NCBI GenBank assembly: GCA_021399435.1
Contig: JAJTUP010000073.1
Span: 1-64,000, forward strand
Direction of reading: 5' to 3'
DNA from: Diaporthe sp. PMI_573
Lineage: Eukaryota > Ascomycota > Sordariomycetes > Diaporthales > Diaporthaceae
DNA: 64,000 nt
This document shows positions 51,580-61,689 of this stretch, in pieces. Every line of letters begins with the position of its first letter. Position 1 is the first letter of the stretch. The position numbers and the translations under genes were made by a program. The notes beneath the pieces were generated by a model. It did not search any database, was not told the origin of the DNA, and saw only the letters and a list, made by a program, of their open reading frames with translations.

Positions 51580-52922
51580 TCAGTAAACCAGCGCGGAGTA
51601 CTTTGCTTCTGATAAAAGGAGCCGAGCGCACGAAGGGCAGCGGACGGCGCGACGTGTGGACAGGCTGGTGTCTAGTCGTTTCAGATGTTTCCGGTGGCGT
51701 ACTTGATTCGCTTGCGCAGCATTCGCGAGAAATGCCGAACCCAGGAGGTTGCGTGCTTCTAGACGCCTGCAGGTCTCTATATCTAGGTACCCCAGCTTAG
51801 TTTCAGCGACTGAATCATTGTTTTGCTCTTGAACCTTGCTCGCATCTTGTCTACTTACCTGAGATGCGTGAAACCCACTATTTGAATCCGACCCTCCCAG
51901 GTAGACAGCCTCGAGGTACCGCAGGCTGAGCGTCCCCTCAGTCGTAGGCACCCCTTTCCCCTCCTCCGATTTGAAGCCGTACCTTCGAAACATGCCAACC
52001 TGCCTCGCTGTGGCGGGGCGCCCTGCGTCAAAGTCTTGCCCAGCGGCCGCGGCAAAGTCGGCCCAGAACCCCGCGCGGAGCTCGGCCTCGTTGTCGACCC
52101 AGCGCCAGCCCCCTTTGTCGCTCTCCCCGAGCAGGCACTCGATTCCCTCGAGCGATATGCCAAACGGGCCGACGAAGACGCTCCTCCAGTCGCAGATGCC
52201 CTCAAGGTGGCCAGTCTCCGGATGCACATGAATGTTGTTCTGGACTAGATCGGAATGGTTGAGCACGAGCGGCCAATCCTCGGCGAACAGGCCGTTGAGG
52301 TCCTCTAGGAGACGGGCCAGTGTCGCGCGGAACCGTACGGGCTGGCCGCCGTGTAACTCTTTGAGGTCTGCTCTGTAGGCGGCGCAGAGCTCGCCGCGGT
52401 CGGGAAGGGTCATCAAGGAGGGCCTATTGCGCCACGCCGATGCGTAGAAGCTGTGTGGTTTTTTAGTCCAGCCAGAGAGAGAAAGGGGGGGACCCTACTG
52501 GGCAAAGCCGTTCAGGACGATCCTCAAGAGGCGGCCGCCGTCCGCACGGAACTGGTCCCGTGTCAAAAACGCCGAGAACCCGCCCACGTAGGTCATCTCG
52601 TAGACGTGGACTTTGCCCAGCTTGCCGTGACCCTTATGTCGCGGCACAAACCCCCGTAGGTCTCTTCGACGTGCCGGAGAAGGCCGAGGTCGAGCGCGGC
52701 ATTGTCGGCGCGAAACTGGACGACAGGTCCGGCGCCATCTGCGGCTACGACGGTGTAGCTGGTAGAGCCTTGGAGACTCGATGGCTGGACTGACCCTCCG
52801 ACGATCCGCGCGGCCAAGTTGTCGCAGTCCTTCTTCGTTACGGACTTGATTTCCTTGAAGAAATCGGCTATGTATTCCTCAACTCCACCAGTGATCTGCC
52901 GGACACGTGGCTGCTGGACCAT
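51580..52922 (-). pseudogene. APH/choline-kinase-like phosphotransferase, one frameshift
   Basis: The start MVQQPRVRQITGGVEEYIAD leads into GSTSYTVVAADGAGPVVQFR. A G5 run near 52660 then shifts the frame; the next frame reads FVPRHKGHGKLGKVHVYEMT and YVGGFSAFLTRDQFRADGG. A 48-bp intron (52451-52498; GTAGGG, GACTAAA, CACACAG) joins GFAH to FYASAWRNRPS. The catalytic loop LVLNHSDLVQNN has HxD...N, followed by GICDWRSVFVGPFG with the metal-binding Asp. Fungal APH-like kinases are abundant and mostly of unknown substrate. Apart from one homopolymer base the gene looks whole, so an assembly error is possible. The C-terminal 100 residues look unspliced. Confidence 0.7.
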
Positions 52923-53029
52923 TACTCCGTTGGCCCCCTACAGGTACTTGAGCCCTCCACCTCTCTCTCATCAAGCCTTGCTCAATTCGCTGCACAGTCG
53001 GCAATTGCCCCCTTCTACCCACGACAAAG
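52923..53029. promoter_or_regulatory. Short bidirectional promoter between two APH-like genes
   Basis: Only 107 bp separate the divergent ATGs at 52922 (-) and 53030 (+). It contains CCACCTCTCTCTC and CCCCCTTCTACCC pyrimidine runs. A shared promoter is inferred from layout only. Confidence 0.4.
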
Positions 53030-53122
53030 ATGGACGCATTCTTTTCAGACAAGTCGACAACGCGGGCGGAGTGCGACCGGTTCGCCGAGAAGCATTTTGG
53101 TAGCCCCGTCAAGCCCGTCAGG
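53030..53122 (+). pseudogene. APH-like gene, first 31 codons, cut by a hAT element
   Basis: The frame MDAFFSDKSTTRAECDRFAE followed by KHFGSPVKPVR matches the start of fungal APH-like kinases. It parallels KKDCDNLAARIVGGSVQPSS in the divergent neighbour. It stops being homologous exactly at 53123, where a hAT terminal repeat begins. The rest of the gene was not found downstream. Confidence 0.6.
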
Positions 53123-54600
53123 CAAGCCTCGCAATCAATCCATTTGAATCCACAATGGATCAACTCAATGGATCCATCGTCCATTCAATGCATTCCATCG
53201 TGAACCAAAATATGAATCAATCCATCCATCCGAAATCACGGTGGATTTATGTGGATTGATTCGAGTGGATTCGTTGGCACTTGGCAGGATATGAGACCGA
53301 GGTAACTGGTGGTGGGCGCACCAGCTATCATCCAATAGGACCGGAAGTACTAGGCTAGGTTGACCATTCAGCAGGCGCCAAACAGTGGGGTCTTCGTGCG
53401 AATTTTTGTCGCGTCGACAATTGCGAATTCTACGATCGCATCCATAGGACAGATGTCTGAATCCTCAGCTTCGCAGTCAACGGCCTATCGTCTTGGTGAA
53501 CGGCCTCCGCCGTTAACCGATGAAGAAGCCGAAGCTGTTCTTTTTCGTCAGTTTCGCGGCTGGACATTCACGGAACAGCAGGGTACACACCGACATTGGA
53601 GTTGGCAGTATGGTTGGGATATCTCGAAGGGCGTCGAACGCAAATTCGCTTGCAAAGTCTGTGTTTCGGAAAGGAAGCGGACGATCGAGGCCTTCGTTTT
53701 CAATGGCTTGCAAAATGCGCACAATCATCTCTTCGAAGATCACCGGATTCCAGCCCCCGAAGGACAGCAAAAGTCGAAGGCCGAACTAGCTGCCGATGCC
53801 ATCGCGAAGAACCTCAAGTCGAGAAACCCCGAATCGATCCTTGATCACTTCAAGCTGAACCCCGATAACCTTCACGAGCAATCACTTGCAAATACCTTGA
53901 TCAAGAATTTCAACAGAGAACACTTCCAGAGGCTGGTTGTTGAGTGGATCGTGGATTCGAACCTCCCCTTTTCAATAGCTACGGACCGAAAGCTTCGCGC
54001 CATCTTCGAGTATCTCAACCCATCAGTCAAAGCCCAAAAGGCGCATATTACTGCCAATTCAGTTCGAGATCTTGCGAAAAAGCAGTTCGATCTGCATAAG
54101 AGTACGGTTATTGAGGGCTTTAAGAAGGCACCAGGCCTGGTACATATTTCCTTCGATGGGTGGCGGGCACCTAATCGTGCCTCTCTATATGGTGTTGTCT
54201 GCTTTTTTCGAGACGAAAACAACAAGCCTTGCAAGATCACACTTGGAATCCCCGAGGTTGGTAAGCATATAGGCACCAGAATTGCGGACGAGGTATGCAA
54301 AATCCTCGAAGCCTTTGGTGTTGAAGATAAGGTTGGCTACGCTGTACTTGACAACGCGAGCAATAATGACACAGCTATGGAGGCAATTGGTGGTGAACTC
54401 GGGTTCCTCGGCCACAGCCGTCGCTGCCGATGCATTGGCCATACGATTAATCTCGCTGCAAAAGCGTTGCTGTTCGGCCACAACGCTGATGCGTTCGAAG
54501 AGTTGTTGTCTGGTGAACGCGCACTAACCAAAGACGAGTACGCATTATGGCGTGACAAAGGACCAGTTGGAAAACTTCATAATATGGTTATTGATATCGA
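53123..54600 (+). mobile_element. hAT-5 element, 5' part only
   Basis: The terminus CAAGCCTCGCAATCAA resembles the hAT-2 end CAAGGCTCCGATCAA. A cluster of AATCCATT/AATGGATT words follows, then a transposase N-terminus closely related to hAT-2. No matching 3' terminus was found; the sequence changes to tandem repeats near 54600. Confidence 0.65.
53127..53280. repeat. AATCCATT/AATGGATT word cluster, hAT-5 subterminal
   Basis: Words such as TCAATCCATTTGAATCC, CAATGGATC and GTGGATTGATTCG recur on both strands over about 150 bp, between the terminus and the transposase start. Confidence 0.7.
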
Positions 54601-55234
54601 CAGGTCACAAACTGCCAAAAAACAAACTATCATCAAACAAACTGCCACCAAACAAACTGTCATTAAACAAACTGCCATTAAACAAACTATCATTAAAAAT
54701 TCCATCATTAAACAAACTGTCATTAAACAAACTGCCACGAAAGCATACTCTGTGGCGGTGGACCGCGAACTTCCATCCACAGGCGGTACTGGTGAAATTG
54801 CAACTTCTAGCAATAACGCAGCAGGGGATTCAGGATCAACACATGGCACTGTCGACCTCAGTATTCACTCTCGAGTGGATGACAGCGGATGGGCGTTTGG
54901 ATCGTCTGTGTTCCCCCTAAATGATTGCGGGTGGATTTTGGAAAATACCTATGATGACAGCGGATGGGCATTCGCCGAACCAGCCGCTGTTTTGCCTGTG
55001 TCCGCACACGACAGTGGGTGGGCATTTGCCGAACCAGTTCTGGCCGTTGATTCGGTTAATTTTCATACTCGTGCTCACATGTCTACCCAAGCGTCAAACG
55101 CGAATCCTGTGGATGGCAAACAGATCCAGCCGGGAGCAAGGGCGGGTCCTTTTGAAGGGCAGACCCTCGATCAAAGCTACGCTACCGATGGAACATTCCA
55201 TAGTAGGCAGGAGGTTTCCGGAGACTGCCCATGA
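53453..55234 (+). CDS. Chimeric ORF: hAT transposase N-terminus + KQT repeats + DSGW repeats, 593 aa
   Basis: The start is MSESSASQSTAYRLGERPPP. Residues about 1-380 are hAT-2-like: a finger region (KFACKVCVSERKR...HNHLFEDH), then HISFDGWRAPNRASLYG and AVLDNASNNDTAM with two catalytic Asp, ending GPVGKLHNMVIDIDRSQ. The third acidic residue and the hATC domain are absent. Then come seven or eight KQT-type 5-residue units (54612-54747) and four D-x-G-W repeats (DDSGWAFGSS, NDCGWILE, DDSGWAFAEP, HDSGWAFAEP). A TGA follows, after which the same frame continues for 405 codons. It may be a broken transposon joined to a host gene, or a domesticated fusion. Confidence 0.6.
   Translation: MSESSASQSTAYRLGERPPPLTDEEAEAVLFRQFRGWTFTEQQGTHRHWSWQYGWDISKGVERKFACKVCVSERKRTIEAFVFNGLQNAHNHLFEDHRIPAPEGQQKSKAELAADAIAKNLKSRNPESILDHFKLNPDNLHEQSLANTLIKNFNREHFQRLVVEWIVDSNLPFSIATDRKLRAIFEYLNPSVKAQKAHITANSVRDLAKKQFDLHKSTVIEGFKKAPGLVHISFDGWRAPNRASLYGVVCFFRDENNKPCKITLGIPEVGKHIGTRIADEVCKILEAFGVEDKVGYAVLDNASNNDTAMEAIGGELGFLGHSRRCRCIGHTINLAAKALLFGHNADAFEELLSGERALTKDEYALWRDKGPVGKLHNMVIDIDRSQTAKKQTIIKQTATKQTVIKQTAIKQTIIKNSIIKQTVIKQTATKAYSVAVDRELPSTGGTGEIATSSNNAAGDSGSTHGTVDLSIHSRVDDSGWAFGSSVFPLNDCGWILENTYDDSGWAFAEPAAVLPVSAHDSGWAFAEPVLAVDSVNFHTRAHMSTQASNANPVDGKQIQPGARAGPFEGQTLDQSYATDGTFHSRQEVSGDCP
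54612..54747 (+). repeat. 15-bp tandem repeat encoding xxKQT units
   Basis: Imperfect units built on AAACAAACTGCCATTA keep the reading frame open. It encodes KQT about eight times, with one KNS variant. It marks the junction between hAT sequence and the following unknown region. Confidence 0.8.
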
Positions 55235-56452
55235 ATGTTTGGCCGTTGTGGGTGTGGGTATGGCATCAACAAGGACTCGAGATTGCTCTGGCAGCCGTTG
55301 GTCGAGCCAACGGGCGCATTCATCAGTATTGCTGCTAAGTTATCCCACCTGAACGACCGAGGGTCTCAGCGTATCGAAACCGCCAATAGCATACTAGACG
55401 GCTTGTTTTCAGTCGCCCATGATTTGGCTGCACAAGGATTCATCCGGACCGGAGACCCTAAGGGCCCAGTCCTGGATGACCCATCTCTCTTACTACAGGG
55501 CCTCCTTATCGTCATAGGATTCTGGGACTACCTATACGCCAAATTCCAGCAAGACAATGAATACTTTGCCGCTTTATCTCGCAAGCCAGCATATGTTCTT
55601 GCTCTTGCAGACCAACATGGCCTCAATCTTTCCAGGGCTTGTACCAGTGATCGAGAGGCACGAGTTCGATCGAGAGTCATCAGAGCGATACTCAACCCGG
55701 TGTTACGGCAGTCGATCCCACCATTCAGGCGACAGACCACGCCAAGCAAGATGGAGAATTTAGAGGTTAGAGATACCGCATCGGCATTAAAAGTCTGTCG
55801 ATTACTGGCCTCCTCGTCTGGCAATGATCCGAGCAACCTTTGCATCCCGACTATCTCGTCCAACTGCTCCCAGGCCGAAGTTCAGTCTTGGGCCGCAATC
55901 TTCCTTCTGCCTTTCACAGAATTTCCTCAATGTTTTGCGGAGGAGTATTCGGAGTTCTTGGATTGCTTTGGACCTGAGATCCTCAATGGAGGCAACTGCC
56001 GCCTGGTGCTCCTGCAATTCGATACCGATACTACAATTTGGGACCTTCTCTGTGAAGAGGTTCGGGCACTAAGAACACAAACCCTCGGGCACCAAGAGTC
56101 ACCACAAGAAAGATTGGTAAGCTATGTTATTGGCGCATTTTCAGGATATTGGTGGGAAATTCCGGGCTCCAGAAAGAAACTGAGAGTTGCAATCCGTGCG
56201 GGCTTCCCAATTGAGGCCTCAGGGAGGCTGTTACGACTCATGGATAAAGATGGCCCACTGAACGCAGACGATATTCATGGCAAGCACAACTACGAGGACA
56301 GTGAATACAAAGTCAGCCGTACAGAAAACAGTGGTGCCATCCTTTCATCTGTGCAGGCTGGACACACAGACAAGAGGCAGCGGTGGCAATCATCAGAGCC
56401 CACACAAGAAAGGCGGCCGCCCAAGCGGAAAAGGATACGCGTTTCAGATTGA
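55235..56452 (+). CDS. Unrecognised protein, 405 aa, in frame after a TGA
   Basis: The ATG immediately follows the TGA of the preceding frame, in the same phase, so both may be parts of one protein interrupted by one stop. The content looks globular and natural: IAAKLSHLNDRGSQRIETAN, LLQGLLIVIGFWDYLYAKFQ, KVCRLLASSSGNDPSNLC and SYVIGAFSGYWWEIPGSRKK. It ends in a basic tail (ERRPPKRKRIRVSD) that could be a nuclear signal. No family is recognised. There is no signal peptide. Confidence 0.45.
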   Translation: MFGRCGCGYGINKDSRLLWQPLVEPTGAFISIAAKLSHLNDRGSQRIETANSILDGLFSVAHDLAAQGFIRTGDPKGPVLDDPSLLLQGLLIVIGFWDYLYAKFQQDNEYFAALSRKPAYVLALADQHGLNLSRACTSDREARVRSRVIRAILNPVLRQSIPPFRRQTTPSKMENLEVRDTASALKVCRLLASSSGNDPSNLCIPTISSNCSQAEVQSWAAIFLLPFTEFPQCFAEEYSEFLDCFGPEILNGGNCRLVLLQFDTDTTIWDLLCEEVRALRTQTLGHQESPQERLVSYVIGAFSGYWWEIPGSRKKLRVAIRAGFPIEASGRLLRLMDKDGPLNADDIHGKHNYEDSEYKVSRTENSGAILSSVQAGHTDKRQRWQSSEPTQERRPPKRKRIRVSD

Positions 56453-57016
56453 CCGGTGAACCAGCAAGTTACCTGAGATTGCAAGGGGTTGGTTCATATT
56501 TTCTTCAAATTCTCATTCAGCTTGCTTGAATCAGTGACTGACTCTCTATGGAACATCCCCCTTTTGATTCAAGCTCAGCGCCCCCCTTGTTGCGGGGGGA
56601 GGGGGGCTGTTCTACTATGGAGATTTTGCAGATATATTGCATGAATATATTATACATCAAGCCACCCGTGGGTCAGTTCGCTTTAATATAGTCTCTGTCC
56701 AGGTAGCCATCACTTGGCCGCGAGAGAACATGGCTGCGAGGATGGACACAGAGCAGGCCATCGGTCGATCGGATGGCCAAATCCCATCCGATTCCGATAT
56801 CGATTTGAAATCGATCGAATAGACTGAAGCCCATCCGATTCCGAATCGGATATCAGATCTGCTAAATCGGATGGGGTGCGTATTTGAGGCTATTCCCAGT
56901 TATATTAGCTACGTTGTGCCCATCTTGTTAATTCCCGTGCAATATCACTTTGTAACGCCGTGCTAGATGCCCGATCTAGCAATTCAAGTGGCAATTCAGC
57001 CTTGTAGACGCCTGCT
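56453..57016. other. No gene; ATCCGATTCCGAATCGGAT word cluster
   Basis: At 56755-56885 words CATCCGATTCCGA, GAATCGGATATC and ATCGGATGG recur on both strands, like the subterminal clusters of the hAT elements elsewhere in the window. No transposase of that type is adjacent. The remainder shows nothing. Confidence 0.5.
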
Positions 57017-57379
57017 TTGCTCCAAGACCTAATACACTGGCTGGCGCCAATAACGTGCCGCTTGGCGCTTGGGGTTGGAGTGGGTGGTTGTGTGTTTCAG
57101 AATGTCATGAGCTTACGACTCCGGCAGGCCGGTCTCGATAGCGGTATTGCGAAGGTCAGCGAGGCGTTTGTCGCCAAACTCCATCAGATGCACCCAGACA
57201 GCCTATTGAGATCGCAAATTCTAGATGCGTATTCTTTTGGTCTGAAGGGCATCTATCTAGTCTTCACCAGTATCTCGGCCGTTGCTCTCTTGTTAAGTAC
57301 GCTTATGAAGCGCTTTGACATGGCGGAGGAAGTCATAAGCGAGCACGAGCTTCAGGAGATCTTCAGCTCCGGCCATTGA
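57017..57379 (+). pseudogene. MFS transporter C-terminal remnant
   Basis: The frame has no ATG and reads RLALGVGVGGCVFQNVM, then RSQILDAYSFGLKGIYLVFT and SISAVALLLSTLMKRFDM. This is the last two transmembrane segments and tail of a fungal drug:H+ antiporter-type MFS protein. The other ten segments are missing. It ends in a short acidic tail (EEVISEHELQEIFSS). Confidence 0.6.
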
Positions 57380-59230
57380 GAGGAAGTAAAGCGAATGCTG
57401 GCAAAGGCATCTCCGTTCTTAGGAGGTCTTTTTGATAGACGTCTTGAGCTTCTCAGGGACGCCAGTCCAGCCTTGAAAATACGTACTTATCTCTCAAAGC
57501 TTGGCCTATATCGTATGCGACACGGGTTTCCAAGTTTTTGTTTTTTCATTTTCGATAGGTCAGGATTTAGAATTAAATAAATAGACTTTCTACGCACACT
57601 ATATTTTAAATTTGACTTTCTCAATAGTAGGGAATGTGCAGCGCATTTGGACAAAGACTGTATGTGTTGATGCGGCCTATGCTTTCATTCAAATCCTTTG
57701 ACCATTTTGAGCTGTTTTTTTTTAGAGTTAGTAGCTGTGTTCTTAAAGCTGATTATGGTGTTAGCTTACTGTGGCGATTCTTCGGAGATCCCTTGGGAAG
57801 TGTGTGTGTGGATGTGAACTTGAAGGGATGGAGGCGTCAACTTAGGACTGCCGCTCATTTTATAGAGGGACTCGTCGAGGCCACATTGCTTTTCGCCGTA
57901 TGACTGCTTGCCTATGGGTGCTTTGGAAGGGTTATCTGAGGGAAGTATCACGCGGGGGGCTGCCAAAAGTGCGACGTGGCAGCGCGCATGGCCAGGCTGA
58001 CCTGATCGGACGAGTCATAGGCAGCTCCGGTTGGCTCAGTCTCCCGCCAGCCACTGCAGGCAGGCAAAGGAGGCCATCAACGATCACCTGTGGGAGTCGA
58101 TGCCTCAAATTGCACTTTGCCTGGATGACTCAACCGACGGAAACCTCCGCACGCCGGTCTGTAGTTTCGCGGCACGCCTGGGCGATCGAGGACAAAAATG
58201 CCAGCTACGGGCCCGTCAGTCTGAAACTGAAGGGCAGACAAGTCGTGTAACACCGTCACGAAGCACGGCGATAGCCGTCGTTGCGAACATACAGGTTGTG
58301 CCGGCATCCTGCGCCGGTAAATCCGCCATGCACACAATTTGCCACATTGTAACGGTGGCCACCTTAGGTGCGGCCTGAGAATGAGTCATATGTCTCTTCC
58401 CCAGCGGAATTGTCAGGTTGGGGCACCCCCCGGCCAGCTGCAGTTAGTGTTTAGATGACTCTTACATTCCCTACGCCATGCCCGGCAGGGTATCACCGTG
58501 CCACGTCTGCTCTTGTACGATCGGTCATGTCGCAGGGTCACCAAGGCGACGAGTCTGTCCGTAGCTGCCGTGTTGGTGGGCTCGGACTAGCTCGCGCAAC
58601 CCTTCACAATCACTTTTGGTCCCAGACAGCACGGACTAAGAAAACTTTATAAGTGTTCATTTCGATGGTCATGAAGACCTCCTCCAGACGCACGAAAACG
58701 TCCTTTCCTTTGTCCTTTCCTTTTGTAGTCACTAGGCAGAACCAATTATTCTACGTGTGGGCAATCTCAAACATCAATTTTATATTTTGGACATTTCTTA
58801 TTTATGATATTAAGGGTACGGAGGAAGGGGTTGCAGCTTCCCTACAATTACGCTCCTCTCATTCTACTTTGCATTGTGTCACCTGTCTGTGATTCGGCTC
58901 AAAGGTGCTTAATTGTGACCTTCTTCTAAGGAAAGAGCAATCCCACCTAGGGATTCCTGATGAAGCAGGTCAAGCTCACGATAAGCGGCAAGGTTTAATG
59001 CAGACATCTTGGCTTTGACTTGGCTTTGCCTTGGCTTCATTTATTCCGCCCGGATTGACCAATTGGGGGCCTTGGTGCGTTCAGACGCCATCGTGACCCT
59101 CTCTGCTATCAGACTTATACGACTTAAATGTGGTCTTGGGATGGTCGACAACCGGTTGAGTTGATCTGCTACCAGTAACAGCGATTATACTTGTCAATAT
59201 CATGATAGCGCTATTGACAGGGCACAGCAT
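57380..59230. other. No confident gene
   Basis: Several short frames (for example 57900-58250 and 58031-58378) overlap on the same strand without recognisable content. No repeats stand out. Confidence 0.4.
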
Positions 59231-59341
59231 GTTGACGAACGGGCACGGTGCTGAGAACTTTGGGACCTCGAGACCTGGGCGATTTAACCACTAGCCGGTA
59301 AGGTCGCAACGACTGCTGGCACTCTTGGACCTCTGCAGCAG

Positions 59342-59691
59342 TTGAAGCAAGAGAAGGAGATTCTGGAGCGCCGCGTGATGGATTGCATGTCTCAATTACG
59401 CCGGTCACAGAGATTTGTAAATCATATCGTAACTTTGACTGAGTCCCTCTGCGTCACAGACCGCAAATGCCCAGGAAGATCAAACAGACTGGACCAGGCT
59501 GGTGCCACCCTGAGGAAGGTGACCGAATCCCCGCTGCCAGACGAACATAGATGAAGATGAGGTTGACAGTCTCATACAGCAGAGACACCGGGAGAACTCC
59601 AAGCTTTTCGCGCAGTTGGAAAAGGATTTAGATGCTGCCGACGCGCACGCCGTCGAGGCGTACATGAGAAAATCGATAGAGGAGCTGTCCT
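59342..59691 (+). pseudogene. Coiled-coil protein fragment
   Basis: An ATG-less frame begins LKQEKEILERRVMDCMSQLR and shifts by one base near 59545. It then continues DEDEVDSLIQQRHRENSKLF and AQLEKDLDAADAHAVEAYMR to a TAA at 59691. Heptad-like Leu spacing suggests a coiled coil. The parent gene is not recognised. Confidence 0.35.
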
Positions 59692-59857
59692 AATCATCAC
59701 ACTCGAGACCATCCACTACTTCTCACTACGCGATGCCAGCAGGAGGTTAGCCATATCTTCCACACCAGAAAGTCCTTTTGGAAATCCTCGTTCATCAATG
59801 ATTGCGCCAAGACATAAGGCCCCAGAATATTGCCCATTATCCACATCTACTCGCCCT

Positions 59858-61126
59858 TCATGCGTAATTTAAGGTCCCTTCAAATCGACGGCCGGGATGC
59901 TGAGGGTCCTGGCACATCGCCTTCATAACGCTCTCGACGACAGAAAGCTTGTCGCCGTCCAGCGCGATGCCCTGGAATTTCTTCTCTGCGGCGCTCCAGC
60001 GCAGAGCGACCGGGAGGCTCGCCGGAAAGCCCTTCCCTGCAAATCTGACAATCATCGAAAGTTGCCTCTCTCTCTCGCAAAGAAGATCCTGGATCTTGAC
60101 CGGGGCCTTCTGCTCGTCCACCCAGGTCTTGGTTCCCCTTCGATGCCAGCAATAGCACTTTCCTCCTTCATCTTTTATTTCCTCGAGACGGACAGATACA
60201 TCTGAGCGCCTTCTGTACTTTCTAGGTGAGGCGACCCCTGCTTTGCTTTGTCTCCTCGGTAGTAACTTCCTTCGACCTTGCCGTCTAGCTCTTCTAGCCG
60301 CTGGAATCCGCTCCTGTGGCTTCTGTAGACTGCCATACGAGGCCTTGGACGAGGGATGACCCGGCACACATGCGCGGAATTCGACGCAGGTTTTTTCTTC
60401 ATCGCAGTCGCCGGGGATATCATGATCATCGCGCGTCCGAGGTCGCTGGCCATCGCTGGCCATAAGGTTCTTGGTGCCCTGAGCGGCTGGATCCTCCCTG
60501 AGCCACGTATCTAATGTCAAATCGCTCTCAGCCCTCAGAGAATCTGGCTCATAGTGATCCAACAGCTCCCCAGCGCCGAGAAAAAGAAGACAGATATCGT
60601 CGTCAGAGTCGGGAGTCGCATCCGATATAGCCCAATAATCGACTTGCTCCTCTAGCTGTCCTGCTGGATCTTGTTCAAGCCAATGACGAAGCTCGGCAGG
60701 GGCATCGTGATAAATTCCACCTCCAGAGTCTCCTATAGAGAATGGCAGCGAATTCGCTTGATTACCACGGCCAGGGCAGCTGAGAAAGGCATTAGGACAA
60801 CGTCCTATGATATATGTCTCCGCAGGTAAGGGGGGCCCGACAAATGGGTCATATTTAGTTGCTAATCCTGGGTGAGACCTCTTAGGCAGCTGTTCCTCTT
60901 GGGAAAGATGTAAATCGCTGAGGCCCAGGTGAATACTACATGTCGAGGAGTCGATGTTGTTCGTACTGTCAGGTATCACCGCTGTGGAGGGTGTTTGGCT
61001 TTCACAGAGGCGCGGAACAGATTGACGTTCGAACTCGTCAGTAGCTGTCACTTGAATCGGTACAGCAGGTAGGGACTGAGCGGCGTCAAGGACAGAGGTA
61101 TCATGAAGCAGGGTCTCTGGCTCCAT
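59858..61126 (-). CDS. Lineage-specific hypothetical protein, 422 aa
   Basis: This is an uninterrupted single-exon gene starting MEPETLLHDTSVLDAAQSLP. The first 230 residues are acidic and look disordered. Residues about 275-320 are strongly basic (RRARRQGRRKLLPRRQSK, SPRKYRRRSD), probably a nuclear signal. The last 110 look globular, with KCYCWHRRGTKTWVDEQ and LSMIVRFAGKGFPASLPV. No known domain is seen. The layout (acidic disordered, basic, globular) could fit a nuclear regulator, which is inference only. Confidence 0.55.
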   Translation of the reverse strand: MEPETLLHDTSVLDAAQSLPAVPIQVTATDEFERQSVPRLCESQTPSTAVIPDSTNNIDSSTCSIHLGLSDLHLSQEEQLPKRSHPGLATKYDPFVGPPLPAETYIIGRCPNAFLSCPGRGNQANSLPFSIGDSGGGIYHDAPAELRHWLEQDPAGQLEEQVDYWAISDATPDSDDDICLLFLGAGELLDHYEPDSLRAESDLTLDTWLREDPAAQGTKNLMASDGQRPRTRDDHDIPGDCDEEKTCVEFRACVPGHPSSKASYGSLQKPQERIPAARRARRQGRRKLLPRRQSKAGVASPRKYRRRSDVSVRLEEIKDEGGKCYCWHRRGTKTWVDEQKAPVKIQDLLCERERQLSMIVRFAGKGFPASLPVALRWSAAEKKFQGIALDGDKLSVVESVMKAMCQDPQHPGRRFEGTLNYA

Positions 61127-61689
61127 GGTGGCAGATGATTCTCGTTTCCAGGATACGAAGGAAATTCAAGAGGAAGAGTCAACAGTGACAACGGACGAGG
61201 AAAGCTGGCGTCTTTAAATATTTCCAAATGGTTCATCCTGAGGTAAGACGGCTTGGAGCTGTCAGGTTAGATGCCTGAGAGAGGGATTGGTAGGACGGTC
61301 AGGATTCCACAGCAGTTAGAGGAGCGCGGGCGGCCTCCAACGCCGCTATCCTTACCCGCGCTGCCCGTGACGAGTGGCTGGTGACGACGAGGCAGGCAAG
61401 GTCTTTGAGGTCATATGGGCCCTTGGCGGGCTGGTTGTTGATCATCTAGTGACGACATCGTGCTGCCTGGCGGGCGACATGTATAGCCTTGGGCTTCAGC
61501 GGGCGGCCATGGGCAGAACTGTCGAGCCTTGCCACTGCCTACATCGCCGCCGAAGACGTCGCGCTGGGGGTGATTGTCGAGAGCGCCCTTCTGGCGATCC
61601 CATGTTGACACCAACAGGGCTTGGCTATCGGCTTTCGTGCCCAAAGGCAGTCGCGCTATGAATAGACAGTGTTGCTAATAGTATGGCAA

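Noticed and set aside
54612..54747. CRISPR-like array from regularly spaced repeats
   Set aside because: Units are 15 bp, contiguous and imperfect, and keep a coding frame. There are no spacers, and the genome is eukaryotic.
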